From Haloparvum alkalitolerans (GTDB lineage Archaea > Halobacteriota > Halobacteria > Halobacteriales > Haloferacaceae), in the NCBI RefSeq assembly GCF_050122995.1, contig NZ_JBNLIA010000005.1, positions 157,414 through 221,413 of the forward strand: DNA of 64,000 nt. Reading direction: 5' to 3'. The notes under the pieces were generated by a model. It made no database searches. It was not told the DNA's origin and worked only from the letters and a program-made list of their open reading frames with translations. This document shows positions 24,740 to 33,149 of the stretch, in pieces. Position 1 is the first letter of the stretch, and every line of letters begins with the position of its first letter. Made by a program: the position numbers and the translations under genes.

Positions 24740-25477
24740 CTACGAGAGAATGTGCCGCTGGATCTCGTTCGACGCGCTCACCACGAGGCCGGCGATGTCT
24801 TGCTGGAGGGACTTGCCGTCGAGTCGGTCCTTGGGACCGGTGAGCGACACGACGTACGTCGGCCCGTCGCTACTGTCGATCGGCGCCGCCACGCTGTACT
24901 GGTCCTCCTGGAACTCGCCGCGGCTGAACGCCAGCCCTTGGACGCGAACGGTCCGGATCTCCTCGAGTAGCGATTCGGTCTCGTGGCTGGTCCCCTCGCG
25001 CACGAGGGCCGCCGCACGCTCCTCGGGGAGCGTCGCGAGCACGACCTTCCCCGCGGCCGTCGTCGCGAGTGGCAGCTCCTGGCCCACGGACAGCCAGTGG
25101 CGCTCGACCAGTTCTCCGGCCGCGGTCTCCGTGACGATCGGCGTTCCGTCCCGCGTCTTGACGAAAGTCGCGAACTCGCCGGAGGTCAGCGCCAGATTCC
25201 GAAGGGTGCCACGGATGGCCGGGAAGCCCGGGATCGCCATCCGCGCCTGCTCGCCCAGAGCCAGTACGCCCGCGTCCACCCGATAGGTCCCGTCGACCCG
25301 TTCGAGGAGTTCCAACTCGACCAGCGTCGAGAGGTGGTTGTACAGCGCCCCCTTCGAGACCGACACGCGGTCGTTCAGCTCCATGAGCGTGGCACCGCCG
25401 CTGTCGGCCACACATCGGAGGATCTCGACCGATGTCTGCGTCGTCCGGACCGGGTTCGCTGCCTCCGCGGTTGTCAT
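24740..25477 (-). CDS. IclR-family transcriptional regulator (sugar-acid cluster)
   Basis: A 245-aa protein with an N-terminal winged helix (TLMELNDRVSVSKGALYNHLSTLVELELLERV, about 30-61) and a C-terminal IclR effector domain (VGQELPLATTAAGKVVLATLPEE, and FSRGEFQEDQYSVAAPI). I chose the ATG at 25477; a much longer open frame to 26395 is only antisense-type read-through across the dehydratase gene. It lies 38 bp downstream of the dehydratase and is presumably co-transcribed. Three palindromes in the control region between this operon and the divergent FAH operon are its likely targets. Confidence 0.9.
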   Translation of the reverse strand: MTTAEAANPVRTTQTSVEILRCVADSGGATLMELNDRVSVSKGALYNHLSTLVELELLERVDGTYRVDAGVLALGEQARMAIPGFPAIRGTLRNLALTSGEFATFVKTRDGTPIVTETAAGELVERHWLSVGQELPLATTAAGKVVLATLPEERAAALVREGTSHETESLLEEIRTVRVQGLAFSRGEFQEDQYSVAAPIDSSDGPTYVVSLTGPKDRLDGKSLQQDIAGLVVSASNEIQRHILS

Positions 25478-25515
25478 GGGAGGACGTAACACTCCGGTGC
25501 GCAAAAGGCCATCGC

Positions 25516-26667
25516 TCACCAGTTCGCGACGCTTCCGTCTTCGTAGTTCCACGTCGGGCCCTTCCAGGAGGTCTTCTTCCCCGCCTGCTCGCGGATGTAC
25601 GACTCGTTCATCTCGATGCCGAGCCCGGGCTCGTCGTCCATGAACATGTAGCCGTCGGACCGCGTGAACGGGCTCTCGTCGGCGAGGTAGTTGAAGAACT
25701 CGTTGTCCTGCTCGGCGTAGAACTCGTCGTGCTGTTCCTGCAGGATCGAGTTCGGCACCGCGAACTGGACGTGCATCGAGGCGGCAAAGGACACCGGCCC
25801 GACGGAGCACTTCGGCATCAGCATGATGTTGTACGCCTCCGCCATCTTGCCGATGTTGACGACCTCGGTGATCCCCCCCGCGTGCGATATCGCCGGCTGC
25901 ACGATGTCCACCGACTGGCTCTGGAACACCTCCCGGAAGTCCCACCGCGAGTACATCCGCTGGCCGGTCGCGAACGGGATGTTCGTCGCCGCGCTCAACT
26001 CGGGCAGGTTCTCGTTGTACGAGGGATGGACCGGCTCCTCGACGAACATCAGGTTGTACTCCTCGAGCATCGACAGCAACTGCCGCGCGACCCCGGTGGT
26101 GACCCGGCCCCGGAAGTCGACCGCGAGGTCGACGCTCTCGCCGACGGCGTCCATCACGGCGTCGACCCGCTTCTGGACGTTCAAAACGATCTCGCGCGTC
26201 CGCACCCGCGCGGGCCGCGTGTGAGCCATCAGTCCCAGCGTCGTGTATCCGTCCTCGACCGCCGCGACCGCGACGTCCGCGAGGTCGTCCGGGTGGTCGC
26301 CGCTGAGCCACTGGTACACCTGTACCTTGTCGCGGACCGGTCCGCCCAACAGCTCGTACACCGGCTTCCCGAGAGCGCGTCCCTTCAGGTCCCACAGCGC
26401 CTGGTCGATGCCCGCGATCGCGCTCATCAGGACCGGGCCGTTGTTGTAGTGGTCACCCATGTACATGCGGTACCAGAGGTCCGCGATGCGTCGGGGATCC
26501 GAGCCGATGACGTAATCCTCGACCAGCTCCGAGAGGGCGCTACAGAGGGTGGTCGAGCGCCCCTCCAGGGCCGGTTCACCCCAGCCGATCACCCCGGTAT
26601 CCGTTTCGAGTTTGAGAAAGACCCACCGCGGGGGGATCGCGAACAGTTCGTAGTCGACGACTTCCAT
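25516..26667 (-). CDS. enolase-superfamily sugar-acid dehydratase (galactonate-dehydratase-like)
   Basis: A 383-aa mandelate-racemase/muconate-lactonizing-family protein. The N-terminal capping domain runs to about residue 115. The barrel holds DLAVDFRGR, VEEPVHP and a late SHAGGITEVVNIGKMAEAYNIMLMPKCSVGP region like D-galactonate dehydratase, with Asp, Glu and Glu metal ligands expected at these strands. Members remove water from aldonic acids to give 2-keto-3-deoxy acids. I prefer the ATG at 26667; a GTG at 26778 would add 37 low-complexity residues. The exact sugar acid cannot be read. Confidence 0.82.
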   Translation of the reverse strand: MEVVDYELFAIPPRWVFLKLETDTGVIGWGEPALEGRSTTLCSALSELVEDYVIGSDPRRIADLWYRMYMGDHYNNGPVLMSAIAGIDQALWDLKGRALGKPVYELLGGPVRDKVQVYQWLSGDHPDDLADVAVAAVEDGYTTLGLMAHTRPARVRTREIVLNVQKRVDAVMDAVGESVDLAVDFRGRVTTGVARQLLSMLEEYNLMFVEEPVHPSYNENLPELSAATNIPFATGQRMYSRWDFREVFQSQSVDIVQPAISHAGGITEVVNIGKMAEAYNIMLMPKCSVGPVSFAASMHVQFAVPNSILQEQHDEFYAEQDNEFFNYLADESPFTRSDGYMFMDDEPGLGIEMNESYIREQAGKKTSWKGPTWNYEDGSVANW

Positions 26668-26801
26668 ACTCTGGTCTCTCACCGCCCCGTCTTCAAGATT
26701 GGTCCCGCCGCCAGCGTCGCCGCCTCCGGATTCGCGCGGCTCTCGGACCACACGAGCCGTCCGCGTCGCGACCGTCACGTCCGTCCCGGTCCGGGTATGA
26801 G

Positions 26802-26816
26802 TTTTGCAGAGCTAAA
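26802..26816. promoter_or_regulatory. palindrome 1 (TTTTG-N5-CTAAA), candidate IclR operator
   Basis: One mismatch from the TTTAG-N5-CTAAA dyad; on the minus strand it reads ATTTAG, five bases, CAAAAC. It sits upstream of the dehydratase-IclR operon. Confidence 0.5.
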
Positions 26817-26999
26817 TCCATCACGGTCGATCCGCATCCTACTCCCGAACGCTTCGCCTCGCCCGCCGTATCGACCCCTGCCGCGAGCGCGGAGGGGCTC
26901 ACGGCCGCGGTCGCACGCGTTCGCCCGTCGCCGCCGACGCGGCCGTCCCCGGTTCGGTCAGGTCCGGGAACCCGGCCCGCTCGCGTCAGGCGGATAGTT

Positions 27000-27240
27000 A
27001 TGTTCGTATTCTGATTGCTCTCTATTCTCATACTCTATCTGCTATGTACTAAAACACTGGTACTGGATAATTCTCCACGTTATTTTTTTAGAATTGGCAT
27101 TATTACCGGTGTCACCCGCGATACAGACAGTTATTTATCGTATTCCCTCATAGACCGAGTTTGTCTCCTGAATATCATATCGAACCAACTACTTCTCGAA
27201 TATTTATATGACGTTCGTTCCGTCGGCGTCTGACCGGTCG
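27000..27240. other. AT-rich non-coding patch in the divergent control region
   Basis: The 920-bp interval 26668-27587 has no supported gene. Its middle, about 27000-27240, is strikingly AT-rich against the GC-rich surroundings. The 72-aa ORF it contains is rich in Ile, Leu and Tyr and lacks halophilic acidity, so I treat it as non-coding. The flanks hold the palindromes and promoters. Confidence 0.5.
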
Positions 27241-27346
27241 ACTTCGTTCGGACGTCGGTCTCTCTCCCGACATTCCATTACACATGTACTACTGTAATTC
27301 TACTTCTCGCCCGCGCCCGTCTGCTGTCGGCTATTCTCTCCCGAAA

Positions 27347-27361
27347 TTTAGCAGGACTAAA
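27347..27361. promoter_or_regulatory. palindrome 2 (TTTAG-N5-CTAAA), candidate IclR operator
   Basis: A perfect 5-bp dyad with 5-bp spacer, extended as ATTTAG ... CTAAAC. Confidence 0.6.
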
Positions 27362-27489
27362 CCCATCGGGTTGGGTGTGGAGCGTTCACATACGATCAAA
27401 GGCGGCCGCGGCCGGAACGGCCTCGACTCCGCGATGCTTCTCGCGCGGACGACTCGAACGGGCCGCGAAACCGTCTTCGGTCTGCCGGA

Positions 27490-27504
27490 TTTAGATCTCC
27501 TAAA
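27490..27504. promoter_or_regulatory. palindrome 3 (TTTAG-N5-CTAAA), candidate IclR operator
   Basis: Arms identical to palindrome 2 and also extended to ATTTAG ... CTAAAC. It ends about 46 nt upstream of the AGGTTTTATG TATA candidate (27551-27560) of the FAH-family gene, a position suited to an activator. Confidence 0.6.
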
Positions 27505-27587
27505 CGAACAGCCGCCAGCGGGCGACGGGGTGGAATGCGGAACTCAACCAAGGTTTTATGCCCAATCACCGTATCTAGAGGGCTGTA

Positions 27588-28361
27588 ATGCGAAGAGTAA
27601 CCTTTAGAGATCCCGCGGGAACCGAACGAACTGGAACGCTGACCGACGGTGAGGTGGCGTTCGGCAACCGGACGTACGACCTGGACGAGGTCGAACTGCT
27701 GCCGCCGGTCGACCCCTCGAAGATAGTCTGCGTCGGGCTGAACTACTCCGACCATGCCGAGGAGACCGACTCCGAAATCCCCGACCGCCCTCTCCTGTTC
27801 ATCAAGACCCCGAACACGCTCGCTTCGCCGGGATCGACCGTGCAGCTCCCGGAGGACAAAGAGCGGATCGACTTCGAGGCCGAGCTCGGGGTCGTCATCG
27901 GATCTCAGTGCCGGAACGTGCCTGCAGACCAGGCCGAGGAGGTCATCGCGGGGTACACGTGCGTGAACGACATCTCGAACCGCGACGACCAGCGACAGGA
28001 GCAGAACTGGGTGCGCGGCAAGGCGTTCGACAACGCCGCACCGATGGGCCCGGTACTGGCGACGCCGGACGAGGTCCCGGACGACGCGTCGATCTCCCTC
28101 CGCGTCAACGGCGAAACCCGGCAGGACTCGACGATCGAGAACCTGATCTTCTCCGTGCCCGAACTCATCGAGGAGATCACGACGCTGATGACCCTCGAAC
28201 CGGGCGACGTCATCGCGACGGGGACGCCGGCGGGCGTCGGCCCGCTCTCCGACGGGGACGAGGTCGCCATCGAGATCGAGGGGGTCGGAACGCTCTCGCA
28301 CGACGTCGCCGCGGGCGAGTTCGCCGGGACCGTCGAGCACGACTTCATGCCGAACCTCTAA
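27588..28361 (+). CDS. fumarylacetoacetate hydrolase (FAH) family protein
   Basis: A 257-aa FAH-fold enzyme. KIVCVGLNYSDHAEE opens the domain, the metal ligands are in IDFEAELGVVIG (Glu-x-Glu) and the Asp of CVNDISNRDDQR, and the end is TGTPAGVGPLSDGDEVAIEIEGVGTL. Family members hydrolyse or dehydrate 2-keto-3-deoxy or diketo acids. With an aldonate dehydratase opposite and an aldolase behind (2-bp gap) it probably acts in a non-phosphorylated sugar-acid route, for example on a 2-keto-3-deoxy intermediate. The substrate is inferred. Confidence 0.88.
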   Translation: MRRVTFRDPAGTERTGTLTDGEVAFGNRTYDLDEVELLPPVDPSKIVCVGLNYSDHAEETDSEIPDRPLLFIKTPNTLASPGSTVQLPEDKERIDFEAELGVVIGSQCRNVPADQAEEVIAGYTCVNDISNRDDQRQEQNWVRGKAFDNAAPMGPVLATPDEVPDDASISLRVNGETRQDSTIENLIFSVPELIEEITTLMTLEPGDVIATGTPAGVGPLSDGDEVAIEIEGVGTLSHDVAAGEFAGTVEHDFMPNL

Positions 28362-28363
28362 CC

Positions 28364-29041
28364 ATGTCGGTAACCGATAAACAGCAGTTGGTGCTGGGCT
28401 GCCGGCTCCTCGACAAGGCCGGACTGTTCGACGAACACGGCCACCTCAGCGCACGCCAGGAGGACCCGGACGACGTCCTCATCAACGCGTTCGCGAGTCC
28501 CGCGACGACGACGATCCGCGACTACATCGAGGTGGACCTCTCGGGGACCGACTACCCCGACAGCGCGCCCGGCGAGACGCCGATCCACACGCAGACGTTC
28601 CGCAACCGCCCCGACGTCGAGGCCGTCTGTCACCACCACGCGCCGTACACGACGCTGTTGTCCAGCGTCGGCATTCCCCACAAGCCGGTCCATCCGAACG
28701 GGGTCATCCAGAAGGAGCCCTTCCCGGTGTTCGAGGATTACCACACCGAGGGCGGCATGCTGGTGACCACCGAGGACGAGGGACAGGACCTCGCCGACGC
28801 GCTGGGCGACCACGAAGCGGTCGTGCTCCGCGGGCACGGCGTCGTCGTCGTCGGCGACAGCGTCCCCGAGGTTGTCGTGAAGAGCCTCAAGATGGAGTAT
28901 AACGCCGAACTGCTCTACAAACAGGCGGTCGTCGGCGAGCCCTGGTACCTCCCCGAATCGCTGGTCGAGGAGAACGTCAACAACATGACGAGCGAAGGGC
29001 AGATCGTCAAGACGCTGGACTACTACTTCACGAAGCTGTAA
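28364..29041 (+). CDS. class II aldolase/adducin family protein
   Basis: A 225-aa protein of the class II aldolase fold. The zinc ligands are visible as HHH in EAVCHHHAPYTT and the late His in VLRGHGVVVVG; the N-terminal GLFDEHGHLSAR is the usual phosphate/carboxylate-binding region. Such enzymes perform retro-aldol cleavage or decarboxylation of sugar phosphates and sugar acids. I chose the ATG at 28364, two bases after the FAH stop; an ORF beginning at 27908 is only an upstream extension. It is likely the cleavage step of the pathway. Confidence 0.87.
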   Translation: MSVTDKQQLVLGCRLLDKAGLFDEHGHLSARQEDPDDVLINAFASPATTTIRDYIEVDLSGTDYPDSAPGETPIHTQTFRNRPDVEAVCHHHAPYTTLLSSVGIPHKPVHPNGVIQKEPFPVFEDYHTEGGMLVTTEDEGQDLADALGDHEAVVLRGHGVVVVGDSVPEVVVKSLKMEYNAELLYKQAVVGEPWYLPESLVEENVNNMTSEGQIVKTLDYYFTKL

Positions 29042-29047
29042 GGCGGC

Positions 29048-30610
29048 CTACTGCTGTGCCGCCTCGACGATCCCGTCGATCCGAACCAACATACAGGCGG
29101 CGTCGACGCTCGTCGAGATCGCGTGGCGTTTCACGGTCAGCGTGTCCCGAACGCCGTGTTCCGTGGCGTCGATCACGGCCCCGTTCTCCAGGTCGATCCC
29201 GGCGTTCAGCCGTCCGTCCGCGTGCGCGGCCCGCTGATCGTTGAGTCGGTCGATCGGGTCGAGACCCGCGTTCCGCACGAGGACTCTCGGGATCGTTTCC
29301 AGCGCGTCCGCGAAGGCGTACGCCGCGAGTTGGGCTTTGTCCCCCCGCCGCCGAGCCGCCGCCTCGACGGCTCGGGCCATCTCGATCTCGGCCGCTCCGC
29401 CGCCGGGCACGACCCGGCCGTCGTACGCCACCTGCGCGACGACCTCGACCGCGTCCGACATCGTGCTCTCCAACTCCTCGCGGTGGGCGTCGCTCTGGCT
29501 GAACAGCAGGACCGTGACGGCCCGCGCGTCCGGCGTGGTCACCGTCGTCCGTCCCTCGTCCCAGTCGTACGCGACCGACCCCGACACGGTGTCTCCGTCT
29601 CCGATCCCGTCGAGAGTCGTCGGGATCCGCGTCTCGAACGTCCGCCGCAGGAAGCGGATGTCGGGCTCGCTCACGTTCGTCACGCAGGTGACCCCGTGTC
29701 GCCGCAACCGCCCTCGAACCGCGTCGTCCACCGTTCCCGAACAGAGCAGGACGGTCGCCCCGCTCTCCCGGATCCGCTCGGTCGCCCATGTGACCCACTC
29801 TCGGTCCTCCGCGGCGAACTCCGAGGGGTCGTACGTCGCGCCGTCGACGACGGCGGCGACGTCCGTCTCCTCGCGCGTGATCGATCCGTCCACGACGAGG
29901 ATCTCCGCCTCGCCGGTCGTGTGATCGCCGGTCCGTCGCTCCGGCGTCGCCTCGAGCATGGCGCCGGACACGAGGCGTGACTCCGCCATGTCCCGGCCCC
30001 CCGCCGTTCGAAGGCGGATGGCGTCGAGGTTGACGTCGTAGCCGTCCGTCACCCGTTCGACGGCCCGCACCGCGAGTTCCGCCAGGTGTTCGCGCTCGTA
30101 CGTCGCGTTCGACCCGGCCAGCGTCGTCCGTGCGACATCGCGGGCGACCTCGCGGTCGGTGAGGTCGTACGTCGTCGCGATTTCCGTCAGCCGACCGCGT
30201 GCGGCGTCGGCCGCCAGCCGATAGCCCTGGATCACGCTCGTCGGGTGGAGCCCCTCCTCACAGAGGTCGAGCGCGTGCGACATGAGCTCGCTCGCGAGGA
30301 CGAGCGCGGTCGTCGTCCCGTCCCCGGCGTTGAAGATCTGGCTGTTCGCCACCTCCCGGACCGTCCGACTGACGGGATCGGTGAGGTGGAGGTTCCGGAG
30401 AACGGTCACTGCGTCGTTCGTGACGTGGACGTTCCCACCGTTGTTGACGACGAGCTTGTCCCGGCCGAACGGTCCCATCGTCGTCGCCACTATCTCCCCG
30501 ACCGATCGGGTGCTTTGCGTCGCCTGGCTTCGGGCGCGGTCGTCCCACTCTACCTCGACGTCCTCGCTGAGGATCGATTCGATCGACTTGCCTGTTGACG
30601 TCCGTGACAT
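29048..30610 (-). CDS. divergent group II chaperonin (thermosome-like)
   Basis: A 520-aa CCT/thermosome-fold protein. GDGTTT (96-101), the GGGAAEIEMARAVE motif, and VKRHAISTSVDAACMLVRIDGIVEA near the end are conserved. It differs from canonical thermosomes: TNDAVTVL replaces the usual TNDGATIL, MGPFGRDKLVVNNGG replaces LGPKGMDKM-type, and the Gly/Met-rich C-terminal tail is missing (it ends EAAQQ). It lies 63 bp after an ABC permease gene and convergent with the aldolase. It is probably a specialised accessory subunit or paralogue rather than the housekeeping chaperonin. Confidence 0.88.
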   Translation of the reverse strand: MSRTSTGKSIESILSEDVEVEWDDRARSQATQSTRSVGEIVATTMGPFGRDKLVVNNGGNVHVTNDAVTVLRNLHLTDPVSRTVREVANSQIFNAGDGTTTALVLASELMSHALDLCEEGLHPTSVIQGYRLAADAARGRLTEIATTYDLTDREVARDVARTTLAGSNATYEREHLAELAVRAVERVTDGYDVNLDAIRLRTAGGRDMAESRLVSGAMLEATPERRTGDHTTGEAEILVVDGSITREETDVAAVVDGATYDPSEFAAEDREWVTWATERIRESGATVLLCSGTVDDAVRGRLRRHGVTCVTNVSEPDIRFLRRTFETRIPTTLDGIGDGDTVSGSVAYDWDEGRTTVTTPDARAVTVLLFSQSDAHREELESTMSDAVEVVAQVAYDGRVVPGGGAAEIEMARAVEAAARRRGDKAQLAAYAFADALETIPRVLVRNAGLDPIDRLNDQRAAHADGRLNAGIDLENGAVIDATEHGVRDTLTVKRHAISTSVDAACMLVRIDGIVEAAQQ

Positions 30611-30673
30611 GAATGGTCTCGCTAGGTCGCTCGCTCGTAAATAGCCTCGGGGAAAATCGGTGCCGCTCGGCGA

Positions 30674-31531
30674 CTACGTGCCGCCGATATCGCTCAATTC
30701 GACGTCGCTCCGCCAGTCGAACGCGCGCCGTTCGATCGGTTTGAAGACGCCGTATTCGATGAGGATGATGATGAACAGGAAGACGGCGGCCCATGCCCAC
30801 GCCTCCTCGTACTGGTACACCTGGTAGGCGTGTTCCAGTTTGTACCCGACGCCGGCCGACCCGGCGAACAGCTCCGCGATGATGGTGACCTTCCAGCCGA
30901 TCGCGAGGCCGAACCGAACCGCCGAGAAGATCTGGGGGGCGATGTTCGGCAGGACGACCCGCCAGAGGACTCGCCGCCGTGAGATGGAGAACGCGTTCGC
31001 CATCCGAAGCAGGTCGTGGTCGATGTTCTCGACGCCCTTCCAGATGTTGATCGCGACGTACGGGAACACGGTCAGCGTCGCCGCGGCGACGGGAGCGAAC
31101 CGGAGCGTCCCCAGGGCGATCGACCCGTACGAGAAGACGAGAAACGCCACGGCCGCCCACGCCAGACCGGGAATGGACAGCCCGATGTTGACGTAGGGCG
31201 TGAAGAAGTTCTGACTGTAACTGTTGAGCCCCATCAGGATGCCCAGCGTTCCGCCGAGGATCATCGCGAACAGGAACGCCCAGAACAGCGACTGGAACGT
31301 CGTCGAGATGTGGATCCAGGCCGTCCCGTCCGCGACGAGTCCCCACGCGAGACCGACGGTCTCTATCGGGGTCGGCAGCAGCTCGCGCGGGAACTGGGCC
31401 GCGAGTAGCGACCAGAGGACGAAGCCGACTCCGATCCCGATCACCCGGGCGAACGAGTCGGAGAGCAGCGACTTCACGTCCCCGTTCAGCAGTTGGACGT
31501 TGTATCTGGATAGCTGTGTGCGGATTGACAT
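30674..31531 (-). CDS. nitrate/sulfonate/taurine-type ABC permease (second)
   Basis: A 285-aa BPD_transp_1 permease with about six spans. The EAA-like coupling loop reads IDHDLLRMANAFSISRRRVLWRVVLPNIAPQIFSAVRFGLAIGW. It begins 1 bp after the ATPase stop. It resembles the other permease of the operon and probably pairs with it as a heterodimer. Confidence 0.88.
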   Translation of the reverse strand: MSIRTQLSRYNVQLLNGDVKSLLSDSFARVIGIGVGFVLWSLLAAQFPRELLPTPIETVGLAWGLVADGTAWIHISTTFQSLFWAFLFAMILGGTLGILMGLNSYSQNFFTPYVNIGLSIPGLAWAAVAFLVFSYGSIALGTLRFAPVAAATLTVFPYVAINIWKGVENIDHDLLRMANAFSISRRRVLWRVVLPNIAPQIFSAVRFGLAIGWKVTIIAELFAGSAGVGYKLEHAYQVYQYEEAWAWAAVFLFIIILIEYGVFKPIERRAFDWRSDVELSDIGGT

Positions 31532-31532
31532 A

Positions 31533-32324
31533 CTAATCCTCGTCGATGGAGTGGAACGTGTCGATGGCCTTCTGCCGGAACTTGAGGAACTCGTCGGAGT
31601 CGATCCGGCGGGGGCGGTCGAGCGGGACCTCCAGGTCCCCGTAGATCTCCCCGTCGCCGAGCATCAGCAGGCGGTCGGCCAGCTGGATCGCCTCCGTCAT
31701 GTCGTGGGTGACGAAGAACACCGTCTTGTTCAGCTCCGACCAGAGGCTGATGAGCTCCTTTCGCAGCTCCTCGGCCGTGATCTCGTCGAGGTTGCTGAAC
31801 GGCTCGTCCATCAGCAGGACTTCGGGGTCGATACTCAGCGCCCGCGCGATCCCGACGCGCTGACGCTGGCCGCCCGACAGCTGTCCCGGGTACTTGTGGT
31901 AGTGGTCGGAGAGCCCGACCAAGTCCAGGTGCTGTTTCCCGACTTCCTCCGTGTAGTCGGGGTTGTCCTCGTTCACGAACTCGATGTTCTGCAGGTTCGA
32001 GTCCCACGGCATCAGCCGCGGGGACTGGAACACGTGGCCGAGGGTGACGTCACCGCTGCCGTCCGCGGTCTCGAACCGTACTCGACCCTCGGTCGGTTCC
32101 AGGATCCCGCTCACGATGTTCAGCATCGTGGACTTCCCGCTGCCGGACTTCCCGAGGAGGCAAACGAAGCTCTCGGGCTCGATGTCGACGTTGATGTCCT
32201 CGAACACCTGTTCGTGGCCCTCAGCCGTGTCGAACTCCTTGGCGAGGTTCTCTATGTGAATGGAGCCGGCGTTGTTCGTGGTGAGCGATTCGTCGGTCGG
32301 CGCTGGTGATGATTCTGAACTCAT
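31533..32324 (-). CDS. nitrate/sulfonate/taurine-type ABC ATPase
   Basis: A 263-aa ABC ATPase: Walker A GKSGSGKST, signature LSGGQRQRVGIARAL, Walker B LLMDEPFSNLD, H-loop FVTHDMTEAI. It groups with SsuB/TauB/NrtD-type proteins. I chose the ATG at 32324, which gives a 20-residue Ser/Thr/Asn-rich leader; a longer ORF to 32945 is read-through in the permease gene. Confidence 0.92.
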   Translation of the reverse strand: MSSESSPAPTDESLTTNNAGSIHIENLAKEFDTAEGHEQVFEDINVDIEPESFVCLLGKSGSGKSTMLNIVSGILEPTEGRVRFETADGSGDVTLGHVFQSPRLMPWDSNLQNIEFVNEDNPDYTEEVGKQHLDLVGLSDHYHKYPGQLSGGQRQRVGIARALSIDPEVLLMDEPFSNLDEITAEELRKELISLWSELNKTVFFVTHDMTEAIQLADRLLMLGDGEIYGDLEVPLDRPRRIDSDEFLKFRQKAIDTFHSIDED

Positions 32325-32326
32325 TG

Positions 32327-33148
32327 TTAGGACCACCCGACGGAGTCGTTCTGCCGCCAGGCGAAGACGCGTTTTTCGATCTGCGCTAACACGCCGTATT
32401 CCAGGAACAGCAGGAACACGGTGAAGAAGACGACCCAGGACATGACGCCCGCGAGGTCCAGGACCCGCATCTCGAAGCGGATCATGAAGCCGATCCCCTG
32501 CTCGGCGGCGATGTACTCCGCCAGACTCGCGATCTTCCAGCTCAACGCGAGCGCGTACCGGAGCCCGGCGAACCAGTCGGGCAGGACCGACTGGATGATC
32601 ACGCGACGGATGACCCGAAGCCGGGAGACGTCGAACGCGTTGGCCATCTTCAGCAGGTCGTTGTCGATGTTGTTGATGCCGCCGTACACGTTCGTCGCCA
32701 GGTACGGCGTCGCGACGATCGCTGCGGCGGCCGCGGGCGTCGTCGCCCCGAGCCCGAACCACATCGCCGAGAAGATCGCGACGAAAAGCGAGGGGACCGC
32801 GATGCCGATGGTGAGGTAGTCCTGGAACGCCTTCTCCCAGAAGTCCCACCATCCGACGAGGATCCCCAGTGCGGTACCGGCGAAGAGCGCGATCCCGAAT
32901 CCGTAGGCGACGTGTGTCAGACTCGCGAGGAAGTGCTCGACCCACACCATGCTCACGAGGAGGTCCCGCGTCGCGATGACGACCTCGGTCGGCGAGACGA
33001 AGGACTCCTGAATCGGCGGCAGGACCCGATAAACGACCGACCAGACGAGGACCAACGCGACGATCGACTCGACGAACACCACGGACCGGTTGGTGAACAG
33101 CGAGTCCGGAAGCGCGTTGGCCAGTCGGCGCGGCTGAGACGTACTCAT
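32327..33148 (-). CDS. nitrate/sulfonate/taurine-type ABC permease (first)
   Basis: A 273-aa permease with six hydrophobic segments and the coupling loop IDNDLLKMANAFDVSRLRVIRRVIIQSVLPDWFAGLRYALALSW. It starts 1 bp after the binding-protein stop and ends 2 bp before the ATPase. Confidence 0.88.
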   Translation of the reverse strand: MSTSQPRRLANALPDSLFTNRSVVFVESIVALVLVWSVVYRVLPPIQESFVSPTEVVIATRDLLVSMVWVEHFLASLTHVAYGFGIALFAGTALGILVGWWDFWEKAFQDYLTIGIAVPSLFVAIFSAMWFGLGATTPAAAAAIVATPYLATNVYGGINNIDNDLLKMANAFDVSRLRVIRRVIIQSVLPDWFAGLRYALALSWKIASLAEYIAAEQGIGFMIRFEMRVLDLAGVMSWVVFFTVFLLFLEYGVLAQIEKRVFAWRQNDSVGWS

Positions 33149-33149
33149 G

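Noticed and set aside
24740..26395. 551-aa ORF fusing an IclR protein to an upstream segment
   Set aside because: The upstream 306 residues are read-through in the dehydratase gene, Arg/Gly-rich and without a domain; the IclR domain has its own ATG at 25477.
27015..27233. 72-aa ORF in the AT-rich control region
   Set aside because: Ile/Leu/Tyr-rich and not acidic, low GC, no family and no ribosome-binding site; likely chance.
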